Shown here: positions 1-6,558 of the stretch, in pieces | How the letters are laid out: every line of letters starts with the position of its first letter | Numbering within the stretch: the first letter of the stretch is position 1 | From: Caulobacter sp. | Lineage (GTDB): Bacteria > Pseudomonadota > Alphaproteobacteria > Caulobacterales > Caulobacteraceae | Direction of reading: 5' to 3' | Length of the DNA: 10,108 nt | Assembly (NCBI GenBank): GCA_028291125.1 | Contig: JAQGIN010000466.1 | Coordinates: forward strand, 1 to 10,108 | Made by a program: the position numbers and the translations under genes | The notes under the pieces: model-generated | What the model was told of the DNA's origin: nothing | Databases searched by the model: none | What the model saw: the letters and a program-made list of their open reading frames with translations, nothing else

Positions 1-573
1 CGGATCGCTGGCGAGGACCAGCTTGACGCGATCGGCCAGGCGCCGCCCCGCCCCGCCCCTCACGCTGCGCGGGCCTGGGGATCCCAGGGCGCGCCGGACC
101 AGCGCCAGCGCCAGGCTTTCGGTTTCCAGGGGCTCGGCGCGACCACGCCTCAGATGGTGTCGAACAAGGGCGGCCAGAACCTGGGCGGCCTCGTCGATCC
201 GCGAGCCTTGCTGGCGGAACGCCAAGGGCGCTCCGTCCCGCAGCAAGGCCTTGGGCGTCATTTCGCGCATCAGGCCTTCGTCGATGGCCAAGGACAGGCA
301 GGCGTCTCCGCCTTCGACGGGATGGCTGATCCGGTAGCCTTCCTCGGCGTTGAAGAACAATACCTGGTTCGGCTCGGCGATGGTCTGGTCAGCCCCCAGA
401 TGCCGCGCATAGGCGCCCCGATAGGGAAACACCAATTCGGTCGCGGCGGCGCATTCCTCGGCGCTCCGATGACGGCAGCGACCCTGGCAGCGGATGTCGC
501 GCACCGTGATCAACGGCGTGCTCAGCAAGGTCTCGACGACGACCTCGGGGACGGGCGTCGCGTTCAGGCCCAA
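1..573 (-). CDS. AraC-family transcriptional regulator, N-terminal part (cut by window edge)
   Basis: Reading the minus strand leftward from 573 gives 191 uninterrupted codons running off the window. The protein has an AraC-type sensor domain (about residues 20-110) with the family pattern ELVFPYRGAYARH, then LFFNAEEGYRISHPVEGG. A helical linker follows, and then RRLADRVKLVLASDP, which looks like the entry to the C-terminal double helix-turn-helix lying outside the window. No ATG is available near the front. The best start is TTG at 573, preceded by GAGGAGG on the minus strand and overlapping the end of the hydrolase gene by 10 bases, so the two are probably translationally coupled. A Cys/His-rich stretch (C29, C33, H35, C41) stands out. 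The role is presumably ligand- or stress-responsive control, perhaps of the adjoining hydrolase; the inducer is unknown. The family call is firm, the exact start is not. Confidence 0.85.
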   Translation of the reverse strand, partial: MGLNATPVPEVVVETLLSTPLITVRDIRCQGRCRHRSAEECAAATELVFPYRGAYARHLGADQTIAEPNQVLFFNAEEGYRISHPVEGGDACLSLAIDEGLMREMTPKALLRDGAPLAFRQQGSRIDEAAQVLAALVRHHLRRGRAEPLETESLALALVRRALGSPGPRSVRGGAGRRLADRVKLVLASDP

Positions 574-1532
574 AGCGCCCGCGCCTCCTCGGCGACGAGG
601 TCGGGATGCTCTTCCGGGAAGAACAGCTTGCCGTCGGCGATCTCGCGGACGCCGCGAAAGTTCGGCAGGATCGCGGCCAGATAGGCCGGGCTCCTGGGCG
701 AGAAGATTTCGTCCTTGAGGCCCCAGATCATCCGGGTCGGAACCTGGCATCGCCGCAGCTTGGCCTCGACGCCGGCCAGCGGGTTGATCTCCAGCCCCAG
801 GGTGTAGGCGTTGACCAGCGCCTTGCGGGCCGGCGTGGCGACCAGCGGCGCGAGATATTCGTCGATCGCCGCGTCGGTCGGATGGGCTGGATTGGAATAG
901 CACAAGCCGCCCAGTCCCGCCGGCGACCGGCACAGGGCCTTGTCGGCCACCCACGGCGCCAGCCACAGGTCCGGATAGGTCCCGGCCCGGGCCAGGGCGA
1001 TGACGGGCAGCAAGGCCGGCGGGGGACTGTCGGTCTCGACGTCGCAATTGGTCAGCAGCAGGGTGCGGACGCGGTCCGGATAGCGGGTCACGAACAGCTG
1101 GGCGATCGCGCCGCCGCTGTCGTTGGCGACCAGATCGACGGTCTTGACCGACATCGCGTCGAGAAAGGCGGCGATCATTTCGACCTGGGCGGCCGGCGCC
1201 AGGCTTTGCCCGGGAGCCGGCTCGGTGTGGCCCAAGCCCAGGGAGTCCGGGGCCAGGCAGCGTCGATAGGGCGAGAGCCGCTCGATCGCGCCGCGCCATT
1301 GGAAGCCGCTGAGCGGGAAGCCATGCAGGAACAGGGCGGTCGGCCCTTGGCCGCGATCGACATAGGCGATGCGCCCAAAGCGCGTCTCGACGAAGCGCCG
1401 CTCGGCCGTGTAGCGGCGGGACGCCGCGACGTCCGCCCGCGCCACGGCGGGGTCGGCGGCCTTCGCCGAAAGGCCGACCGAGATCGCGGTGGCGGCCAGG
1501 CCGGTGGAGATGAGAAATTCCCGGCGTCGCAT
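564..1532 (-). CDS. Tat-exported alpha/beta-fold hydrolase with aspartate nucleophile
   Basis: This is a 322-residue protein if begun at the ATG at 1532. An upstream in-frame ATG at 1574 exists, but 1532 has a GGAGAG ribosome site 6 bases ahead and puts a classic twin-arginine signal (RRREFLISTG, then a hydrophobic run to about residue 25) at the N-terminus. The hydrolase fold follows: oxyanion-region HGFPLSGFQW (70-79), nucleophile elbow ANDSGG with D138 in the nucleophile slot, acid candidate D274 in WGLKDE, and catalytic His H309 in EEHPDLV. An Asp rather than Ser nucleophile is typical of the epoxide hydrolase/haloalkane dehalogenase branch; the actual substrate cannot be read from the sequence. 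The Tat signal implies export of the folded enzyme to the periplasm. It is co-directional and overlapping with the AraC-type regulator and divergent from the XRE regulator, either of which may control it. Confidence 0.88.
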   Translation of the reverse strand: MRRREFLISTGLAATAISVGLSAKAADPAVARADVAASRRYTAERRFVETRFGRIAYVDRGQGPTALFLHGFPLSGFQWRGAIERLSPYRRCLAPDSLGLGHTEPAPGQSLAPAAQVEMIAAFLDAMSVKTVDLVANDSGGAIAQLFVTRYPDRVRTLLLTNCDVETDSPPPALLPVIALARAGTYPDLWLAPWVADKALCRSPAGLGGLCYSNPAHPTDAAIDEYLAPLVATPARKALVNAYTLGLEINPLAGVEAKLRRCQVPTRMIWGLKDEIFSPRSPAYLAAILPNFRGVREIADGKLFFPEEHPDLVAEEARALWA

Positions 1533-1598
1533 GATCAGCTCTCCGTTGTCCGAGGGGGACGTCGAGGCTGTCATAGGAAACGCGGGGTCACGGCCGCA

Positions 1599-1615
1599 AT
1601 GACCTCACAGGTCAT
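1599..1615. promoter_or_regulatory. Perfect 7+3+7 inverted repeat, candidate operator
   Basis: ATGACCTCACAGGTCAT consists of two perfect 7-base arms around a CAC spacer. It lies in the 116-base gap between the divergent hydrolase and XRE genes. If the XRE transcript starts near 1649, the dyad covers about -50 to -34, a normal place for an operator. The likely binder is the adjacent XRE regulator (autoregulation plus control of the hydrolase), but this is inference from position. Confidence 0.55.
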
Positions 1616-1636
1616 GGCCCACGCCTTCGGACGGGC

Positions 1637-1642
1637 TATAGT
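1637..1642 (+). promoter_or_regulatory. -10-like box of the XRE gene, possible leaderless start
   Basis: TATAGT sits so that a transcript would begin at or within a base or two of the ATG at 1649. No purine-rich ribosome site precedes that ATG, which fits a leaderless mRNA. The -35 position (about 1614-1619) is not a good match to TTGACA, so the promoter may need an activator or be weak. Confidence 0.45.
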
Positions 1643-1648
1643 CGGGCC

Positions 1649-2476
1649 ATGGCTCCACCGCGTTCCTCAGCCGACCTCGTCGCCGAAACGGCGCCGGACA
1701 TCGGCGATCTCTTGCGTGAATGGCGGGCGGCGCGGCGGCTCAGCCAGCTCGACCTCTCGCTCGACACCGGCGTGTCGACGCGACACCTCAGCTGTATCGA
1801 GACGGGCAAGGCCAGGCCCAGCCGGCAGCTGATCGAACAGCTGGCCGACGCGCTGGACGTGCCGCTGCGCGAGCGCAACGGGCTGCTGCTGGCCGCCGGT
1901 TTCGCGCCCGGCTTTCGCGAGACGGCGCTGTCGGCGCCCGAGCTGTCGCGGATGCAGCAGGCGATCGAACTGATCCTCCGCCACCAAGACCCCTTCCCGG
2001 CCTTCGTCACCAATCGCTATTGGGACGTGCTGATGACCAATGCCGCCCTGGATCGCCTGTTCGGGGCGCTGCGCGGCGACGAGGCGATCCAGCCCAACAT
2101 CCTGCGCCAGGTGTTCGATCCCCGCGACATGCGGCCGTTGATCGGCAATTGGGAGGAGGTCGCCAGGGATCTCATCCGCCATCTGCACCAGGAGGTCGCC
2201 GGCGCGCCTTCCGACGGCCGGCTGCGCGCCCTGCTCGACGAAGTCCTGGCCTATCCGGACGTGCCGCACGATTGGCGACGTCGCGAGGTGGGCGCCGCGC
2301 CGCTGCCGGTGATGACCACCTGTTTCCGCAAGGGCGATCTGCGGCTGCGGTTCTTTTCGACGATCACCACCTTCGCCGCGGCCCAGGACGTGACGCTGGA
2401 CGAGGTGCGCATCGAGTCGATGTTCCCCGCCGACGACGAAACCGCCCGGTTCTGTCGCGACCTGGCGGCCGGCTAA
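1649..2476 (+). CDS. XRE-family regulator with MmyB-like ligand-binding domain
   Basis: The protein has 275 residues. An N-terminal helix-turn-helix of the XRE type spans about residues 18-73 (LREWRAARRLSQLDLSLDTG, then STRHLSCIETGKARPS). The C-terminal part (about 100-270) is of the MmyB-like ligand-binding type, recognisable by FVTNRYWDVLMTNAALDRLF. Proteins of this layout are common in actinobacteria and proteobacteria and often sit divergent from oxidoreductases or hydrolases that they control. Here the divergent partner is the Tat-exported alpha/beta hydrolase, with a perfect inverted repeat between them. The start at 1649 lacks a ribosome site but follows a -10-like box at leaderless distance. 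The ligand is unknown. Confidence 0.92.
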   Translation: MAPPRSSADLVAETAPDIGDLLREWRAARRLSQLDLSLDTGVSTRHLSCIETGKARPSRQLIEQLADALDVPLRERNGLLLAAGFAPGFRETALSAPELSRMQQAIELILRHQDPFPAFVTNRYWDVLMTNAALDRLFGALRGDEAIQPNILRQVFDPRDMRPLIGNWEEVARDLIRHLHQEVAGAPSDGRLRALLDEVLAYPDVPHDWRRREVGAAPLPVMTTCFRKGDLRLRFFSTITTFAAAQDVTLDEVRIESMFPADDETARFCRDLAAG

Positions 2477-2542
2477 GACCGACGCGCGATCGATTTCGCT
2501 AAAGATCCTGACAGCGCCGGTCCCCCTCGGCGGCCTACGACC

Positions 2543-2566
2543 CTTTCGCGAGCCCGCTCACGAAAG
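2543..2566. promoter_or_regulatory. Near-perfect dyad just upstream of the DUF4331 gene
   Basis: The arms CTTTCG-C-GAGC (2543-2553) and GCTC-A-CGAAAG (2556-2566) flank a 2-base centre, and 10 of 11 positions are complementary. The dyad ends 9 bases before the ATG at 2576, and its right arm overlaps the purine-rich stretch that would serve as ribosome site. It could be a repressor operator, or an mRNA hairpin with a slightly opened loop that limits translation. No U-run follows, so it is not an intrinsic terminator of the XRE gene. Confidence 0.45.
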
Positions 2567-2575
2567 AGACTGAAG

Positions 2576-3799
2576 ATGCGAAATTCGAGATCCTGGGGCC
2601 GCCGATGGGCCCAAGCCGCCGTCGCCGGGGCGCTGTGCCTTGGCGCGACAACGACCGCTCAGGCGTCGGACCATCTCGACACGCCCCGGGTGATCGCCGA
2701 TCCGCGGGCCGATATCGGCGACATCTTCGCCTGGACGTCGCCCGACGCCCGCCGACTGAACCTGGTCATGACCATCGTTGGCCACGGGTTTTCGGACAAG
2801 CTCCGGTACGTCTTCCACGTCGACAGCGGGCCCGGGTTCGGCCAGACCCCCCGGACGACCACGATCGCCTGCTCGTTCGTCGCCGCTATCGCCGACTGTC
2901 GGGCGGGCGACGCCGACCGCGTCCACGGCGACGCCAGCGGGCCGGACGGATTGGCGGGACGGCACGGCCGTCTTCGCGTCTTCGCCGGTCCGCGTGACGA
3001 TCCGTTCTTCAACAACGTCAGGGGGACGCGCGACGCCTACAACGTCGCGGCCCAGGCCATTCGCGGCGGCGCCGCCGTCGATCCGGCCGGCTGCCCCAGC
3101 TTCGACGCCGCCACCACCCGGGCGATCGCCGATCGGTGGCGGCGCACCAACGGCGGCCCGGCGACCAATCTGCTGGCCGGATGGACCCCGGCGTCGATCG
3201 TCATCTCGGTCGACCTGGATGTCGTCGACCAGGGCGGAAAGATGTTGGCCGTCTGGGCCGAGACCGCCCGGGGGACCGAGCGGATCGACCGCATGGGTCG
3301 ACCGCTGACCGGCAACGCCCTGCTCGCCACCCTGGGTCCGGACGCGGTGAGCGACGGGCTGAAGGAGCGGTACAACCAAGCGACGCCGGCGACGTCGGAT
3401 CAATTCATTCCCGAGATCGAGAAATCCCTGGGTCTGTACGACGCCTTCGACGGCGAATGTGGCAACGCGTTCCTGGCCGATCGGTCGGCGGGCGTTTCGC
3501 GCTATCTGCCGCTGGCGGTGCTGCTCGCCGACGACCGGCTGTGGGTCAACGGCGCATCGGGCGTCTGCGGCCAGCTGTTCGCCGTCGAACGCGCGGCGCT
3601 GGGCGGCGAGCGCGCCTTGGGCGGCGATTGCGGCGGCAGAACCCCCAACTATGACGCCGTGGACGTCTATCGCTCGCTGCTGGTCAACGGGACGCCGACC
3701 GGCGTCGACGACGGCGTCGACCGCGACGAGCGGCAACATTCCACCGTGACCTTCCCGTTCCTGGCCGCGCCCGACACGCCGTCGACCGCCAAGCCCTGA
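2576..3799 (+). CDS. Exported DUF4331-family protein
   Basis: This is a 407-residue protein with a Sec-type signal peptide (basic RNSRSWGRRW, then a hydrophobic stretch, likely cut after AQA at residue 30). The mature part begins SDHLDTPRVIADPRADIGDI, the DUF4331 opening, where family members typically have a Ser-x-His segment followed by a D-x-x-D-x-Y/F region. Six cysteines remain after the signal, an even number that would allow three disulfides in the periplasm. No function is established for the family; members are exported and are often found with metal or oxidative-stress genes. The start at 2576 follows a purine-rich AAAGAGACTGAAG stretch. The DUF4198 gene begins 47 bases after the stop, on the same strand, so the two are probably one operon. 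Confidence 0.85.
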   Translation: MRNSRSWGRRWAQAAVAGALCLGATTTAQASDHLDTPRVIADPRADIGDIFAWTSPDARRLNLVMTIVGHGFSDKLRYVFHVDSGPGFGQTPRTTTIACSFVAAIADCRAGDADRVHGDASGPDGLAGRHGRLRVFAGPRDDPFFNNVRGTRDAYNVAAQAIRGGAAVDPAGCPSFDAATTRAIADRWRRTNGGPATNLLAGWTPASIVISVDLDVVDQGGKMLAVWAETARGTERIDRMGRPLTGNALLATLGPDAVSDGLKERYNQATPATSDQFIPEIEKSLGLYDAFDGECGNAFLADRSAGVSRYLPLAVLLADDRLWVNGASGVCGQLFAVERAALGGERALGGDCGGRTPNYDAVDVYRSLLVNGTPTGVDDGVDRDERQHSTVTFPFLAAPDTPSTAKP

Positions 3800-3846
3800 G
3801 GCCGTCGGTCGCCATGCTCCCCCATCACCTGAACCAGGAGACCGCC

Positions 3847-4716
3847 GTGTCGGCTTCGCAGATCCTCCGCCCCGCCCGAGCGCCGCGCCGGTTGGCCGGA
3901 TGGGCGCTTCCCCTCGCCTTGCTGTGCGCCCAGCCCGCCTCGGCGCACGACTTCTGGCTGCAACCGAACGCGTTTTGGATCGAGCCTTGGGCCCCGGTGT
4001 CGATGATGCTGCAGGTCGGGCACGGCCACGATCGCCAGCGATCGCCCATCGCGCTGTCGCGGATCTCGCGCTTCGCGACGATCGCGCCCGACGGGGTCGT
4101 GACCGACCGGCGAGAGGCGCTGCGCCTGGGCGCGCCCGCGGCGGACGGCGACTTTCGCCTGGGCTCGCCCGGCGCCCACATGCTGGTGCTCGAGACGGAC
4201 GCCAAGGCGGCCAGCGTCCTGCCCGCGCCCCGCTTCAACGCCTATCTCGAGGCCGAGGGCCTGACGCCGGCGCTGGAGCATCGGGCGCGGACCCACCGAA
4301 CGGGCGCCGACGGATCCGAGCGTTACAGCCGGGTGGCCAAGGCGATCGTTCAGGTCGGCCCGCCGGGCGCCGGGTCGCAGGCGCAGGTCACCCGGCCGCT
4401 TGGCCTCCCGCTCGAGATCGTGCCCGAACGAAGTCCCTACGCCCTGCCCCGACCGGCGAGCCTTCCGGTCCGCGTGCTCTATGAGGGCCGTCCCCTGCCC
4501 GGCGCGCTCGTCAGGCTCACCAACCTCGACAACGACGCCGCGCCGTTGGAGACCCATCGCACCGATCACGCGGGGCGCGCGGTCTTCGCCCTGCCCGAAA
4601 CCGGAACCTGGCTGGTGAACCTCGTCTGGACCAAGCCGTCGCCGGCGTCGCGCGACACCGATTTCGAGACGGTGTTCTCCAGTCTCAGCTTCGGCTTTCC
4701 CGCGCCGTCGCGGTGA
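3847..4716 (+). CDS. Exported DUF4198-family protein (possible metal-binding)
   Basis: A 289-residue protein is obtained from the GTG at 3847, chosen because AGGAG lies 6 bases upstream and because it gives a compact signal peptide. An in-frame ATG at 3814 has no good ribosome site. The signal ends at QPASA (residue 33), so the mature chain would start HDFWLQPNAFWIEP, the DUF4198 hallmark. A further H-G-H pair (59, 61) follows in QVGHGHDRQR. The C-terminal third (from about residue 205) has the Ig-like PVRVLYEGRPLPGALVRL and TDHAGRAVFALPETGTWLV segments usual in this family. Relatives have been linked to nickel/cobalt uptake (NikK/NikM-like annotations), so a periplasmic metal-related role is possible but unproven. 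It lies downstream of the DUF4331 gene and ends 8 bases from the convergent MarR gene. Confidence 0.8.
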   Translation: MSASQILRPARAPRRLAGWALPLALLCAQPASAHDFWLQPNAFWIEPWAPVSMMLQVGHGHDRQRSPIALSRISRFATIAPDGVVTDRREALRLGAPAADGDFRLGSPGAHMLVLETDAKAASVLPAPRFNAYLEAEGLTPALEHRARTHRTGADGSERYSRVAKAIVQVGPPGAGSQAQVTRPLGLPLEIVPERSPYALPRPASLPVRVLYEGRPLPGALVRLTNLDNDAAPLETHRTDHAGRAVFALPETGTWLVNLVWTKPSPASRDTDFETVFSSLSFGFPAPSR

Positions 4717-4724
4717 GTTGGCGG

Positions 4725-5159
4725 TCAGCGACCGGGCGCGTCCTCTTCCCCCAGCTTGAACAGCGTCGCGGCCGCCGCCTCCAGCACCGCGATCTCCTGA
4801 TCGCTCAGGGTCGCCAGACGCTCGGCGATGACCGCGTGGCGAATTTCCGTCGCCCGATCGATCGCCTTGTGGCCCTTGGCCGTCAGATGCAGGCCGACCC
4901 GCCGGCGGTCGACGGCGTCGGGCGCTCGCTTGATCAGCCCGGCCTTTTCCAGCCGGATGGCGTGGCTGGTGATGGTCGGAGTGCGCAGGCGCTCCAGCGC
5001 CGCGAGCTCGGAAACGCCCAGGCCAGGGTTGCGGCCGATCTGCTTGAGCAGCACCGGGTCCTGCGGCGACAGCCCTTCCCTCGCCGTCTCGCGACGCATG
5101 TTGCGATACAGCCGAAACACCGACCGCTCCAAGCTATCGACCAATTCGTTACTATCCAC
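4725..5159 (-). CDS. MarR-family transcriptional regulator
   Basis: The protein has 144 residues from the GTG at 5159. GAGGAG lies 5 bases ahead of it on the minus strand, and the length fits the 140-150 residues usual in the family. Longer in-frame extensions (to 5213 or 5321) would run through the AT-rich control region and add a non-homologous-looking tail. The winged helix-turn-helix is visible in LGVSELAALERLRTPTITSH (helix-turn-helix) and LIKRAPDAVDRRRVGLHLT (wing, with the DxRR motif). Helices at both ends (FRLYRNMRRE; LSDQEIAVLEAAAATLFKL) would form the dimer. It is divergent from the flavin monooxygenase gene, so the simplest reading is a local repressor of the organosulfur cluster and of itself. 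The ligand is unknown. Confidence 0.9.
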   Translation of the reverse strand: MDSNELVDSLERSVFRLYRNMRRETAREGLSPQDPVLLKQIGRNPGLGVSELAALERLRTPTITSHAIRLEKAGLIKRAPDAVDRRRVGLHLTAKGHKAIDRATEIRHAVIAERLATLSDQEIAVLEAAAATLFKLGEEDAPGR

Positions 5160-5177
5160 GCCCGCTCCTCGAAACTC

Positions 5178-5211
5178 GTTAGGTGATCTATCTATTTTTG
5201 CGGGGCCTAAC
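5178..5211. promoter_or_regulatory. Inverted repeat GTTAGG/CCTAAC, candidate MarR operator
   Basis: Perfect 6-base arms are separated by 22 bases of mostly A+T sequence, beginning 18 bases upstream of the MarR GTG. MarR dimers normally bind shorter dyads, so this may represent two half-sites of separate operators or a looped arrangement. Assignment to MarR is by position only. Confidence 0.35.
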
Positions 5212-5283
5212 ATATTGTTTCCACGGCCAGAATCTATGTCCCTTGAAGGCGACCTGTCGGACCCATCAAGTTTTCTCCGTATT

Positions 5284-5300
5284 CCTACCAGATAAGTAGG
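5284..5300. promoter_or_regulatory. 17-base dyad CCTAC/GTAGG, candidate operator
   Basis: CCTAC and GTAGG flank a 7-base spacer, giving a 17-base dyad of the size MarR proteins usually recognise, 59 bases before the monooxygenase start. The half-site resembles the CCTAAC/GTTAGG arms nearer the MarR gene, which supports binding by one protein, but the arms are short. Confidence 0.35.
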
Positions 5301-5359
5301 CTTTAGCTTTCCTCCACGCACGGAGCCCAGGCGGCTCGATCCACTGTGGAGAGCAAGCG

Positions 5360-6553
5360 ATGTCGGTTGAACTGTTCTGGCGCCTTCCCACCCATGGCGA
5401 CGGCCGCAAGGCCCACGACAAGCACACCCGCGGCGAGTGGAACAAGCTGTCGCCCGAGCTTCGCAAGGCGCCCGGCGTCCGCAACGGCGTCGCCGACGGC
5501 TTCACCTATGTCGACTATCTGGGCCAGGTGGCCAAGGCCGCCGAGATCAACGGCTTCGACGGGGCCCTGGTGCCGACCGGCGGCATCAGCGAGCAGGCCT
5601 GGATCGTCGCCGCCGCCCTGGCCCGCGAGACCAAGCATCTGCGTTTCCTGGTCGCCCACCAGGCCGGCTTCACCGAGCCCCACTTCGCCGCCCAGACCGC
5701 CGCCACCCTGCAGCGCCTCAGCGGCGGGCGGCTCGACATCAACATCATCACCGGCGGCTCGTCCAAGGCCCAGCGGGCGCTGGGCGACTTCCTCGACCAC
5801 GACACCCGGTACGCCCGCACCGGCGAGTTCCTCGACGTCTTCAAGCGCTACTGGAAGGAGGCGCCCCTCAACTACAAGGGCGAGCTCTACCAGATCGAGG
5901 ACGGCGGCTTCAAAGCCCCGCTGAAGGACGCCCCTGTCCCGGGGATCTATTTCGCCGGCTCCTCGCAGCCGGCCATCGACGTCGCCGCCGACCATGCCGA
6001 CGTCTATCTGGTCTGGGCGGAACCCGTGGCGGGCAATGTCGAGCAGTTCGACAAGGTCCGCGCCGCGGCCGCCGCCAAGGGCCGCCTCGATAAGGTCCGC
6101 TTCGGCGTCCGCGTCGACATCATCGCCCGCGAGACCGAGAAGGAAGCCTGGGACGAAGCCCGGCGGCTGTTCGAGACCGCCACCAGCGAGTCCCAGGCCC
6201 TGTTCTCGGACCTGGGCCGCGACAACAAGAAGGAAGCCACCAAGGAGTCGGCCGGCGCCCAGCGCCAGTGGGCCCTGCACCAGGGCCGCACCGACAGCTT
6301 CGACGACCTGATCGTCGCCCCCAACCTGTGGGCCGGCATGTCGATCCTGCGCGGCGGCCCCAGCTGCGGCCTGATCGGCAGCCACCAGCAGATCGCCGAT
6401 CGCTTGGCCGAATACGTCCAGGCCGGGGCTTCCAACTTCATCCTCGCCAGCAATCCGCATCTCGAGGAGGCCTACAGCGTCGGCGAAGAGGTGCTGCCCA
6501 AGCTCGGTGCGGCCATCGCCGGCCTGCAGAACGAAAAAACCAAGGCCGCGTGA
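5360..6553 (+). CDS. SsuD-like LLM flavin-dependent monooxygenase with altered active site
   Basis: This 397-residue luciferase-like (LLM) oxidoreductase resembles alkanesulfonate monooxygenase SsuD, which uses FMNH2 and O2 to split sulfonates into aldehyde and sulfite in the cytosol. SsuD-like landmarks are FWRLPTHGDG (6-15), LVPTGG (70-75), RLSGGRLDINIITGGS (119-134), FGVR (248-251), APNLWAGMSILRGG (320-333) and NPHLEEAYSVGE (365-376). Compared from memory with E. coli SsuD, the Arg226 equivalent is kept (R251), but Cys54, His228 and Tyr331 appear as S77, D253 and N365, and the region around 16-48 is longer. The substrate may therefore not be a simple alkanesulfonate; a sulfone or other organosulfur compound is possible. 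The start has GGAGAG 6 bases ahead. The desulfinase-like gene begins 5 bases after the stop. No NAD(P)H:FMN reductase is present in the window. Confidence 0.88.
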   Translation: MSVELFWRLPTHGDGRKAHDKHTRGEWNKLSPELRKAPGVRNGVADGFTYVDYLGQVAKAAEINGFDGALVPTGGISEQAWIVAAALARETKHLRFLVAHQAGFTEPHFAAQTAATLQRLSGGRLDINIITGGSSKAQRALGDFLDHDTRYARTGEFLDVFKRYWKEAPLNYKGELYQIEDGGFKAPLKDAPVPGIYFAGSSQPAIDVAADHADVYLVWAEPVAGNVEQFDKVRAAAAAKGRLDKVRFGVRVDIIARETEKEAWDEARRLFETATSESQALFSDLGRDNKKEATKESAGAQRQWALHQGRTDSFDDLIVAPNLWAGMSILRGGPSCGLIGSHQQIADRLAEYVQAGASNFILASNPHLEEAYSVGEEVLPKLGAAIAGLQNEKTKAA

Positions 6554-6558
6554 GGGAG

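Larger units (their letters stand above)
5160..5359. promoter_or_regulatory. AT-rich divergent control region between MarR and monooxygenase genes
   Basis: These 200 bases are visibly richer in A+T than the coding sequence around them, as expected for a divergent promoter region. They hold two dyads: GTTAGG (5178-5183) with CCTAAC (5206-5211), and CCTAC (5284-5288) with GTAGG (5296-5300). A looser CTTGA/TCAAG pair lies at 5242-5246 and 5266-5270. No -35/-10 pair stands out clearly enough to place a promoter. GGAGAG at 5348-5353 is the ribosome site for the ATG at 5360. No small gene is evident here. Confidence 0.6.

Noticed and set aside
606..1832. Plus-strand open frame across the hydrolase gene and into the XRE gene (408 codons)
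   Set aside because: It crosses a divergent promoter region and two real genes, has biased composition and no family resemblance.
2558..3739. Long open frame on the minus strand opposite the DUF4331 gene (393 codons)
   Set aside because: It is a mirror of the plus-strand gene, arginine/glycine-rich and without recognisable motifs.
3814..3846. ATG at 3814 as start of the DUF4198 gene
   Set aside because: No clear ribosome site precedes it, whereas the GTG at 3847 has AGGAG at ideal spacing and gives a cleaner signal peptide.
4723..4733. GGTC-AGC-GACC hairpin between the convergent stops as a bidirectional terminator
   Set aside because: A 4-base-pair stem without a U-run is too weak to call.
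5160..5321. N-terminal extension of the MarR protein to starts at 5213 or 5321
   Set aside because: It would translate through the AT-rich control region and lacks a better ribosome site than the GTG at 5159; the shorter form has normal MarR length.
6268..6558. Longer N-terminus for the desulfinase gene beginning inside the monooxygenase gene
   Set aside because: The extension is an out-of-frame reading of monooxygenase codons with arginine/proline-rich low-complexity character; the DszB-like homology begins only after 6559.
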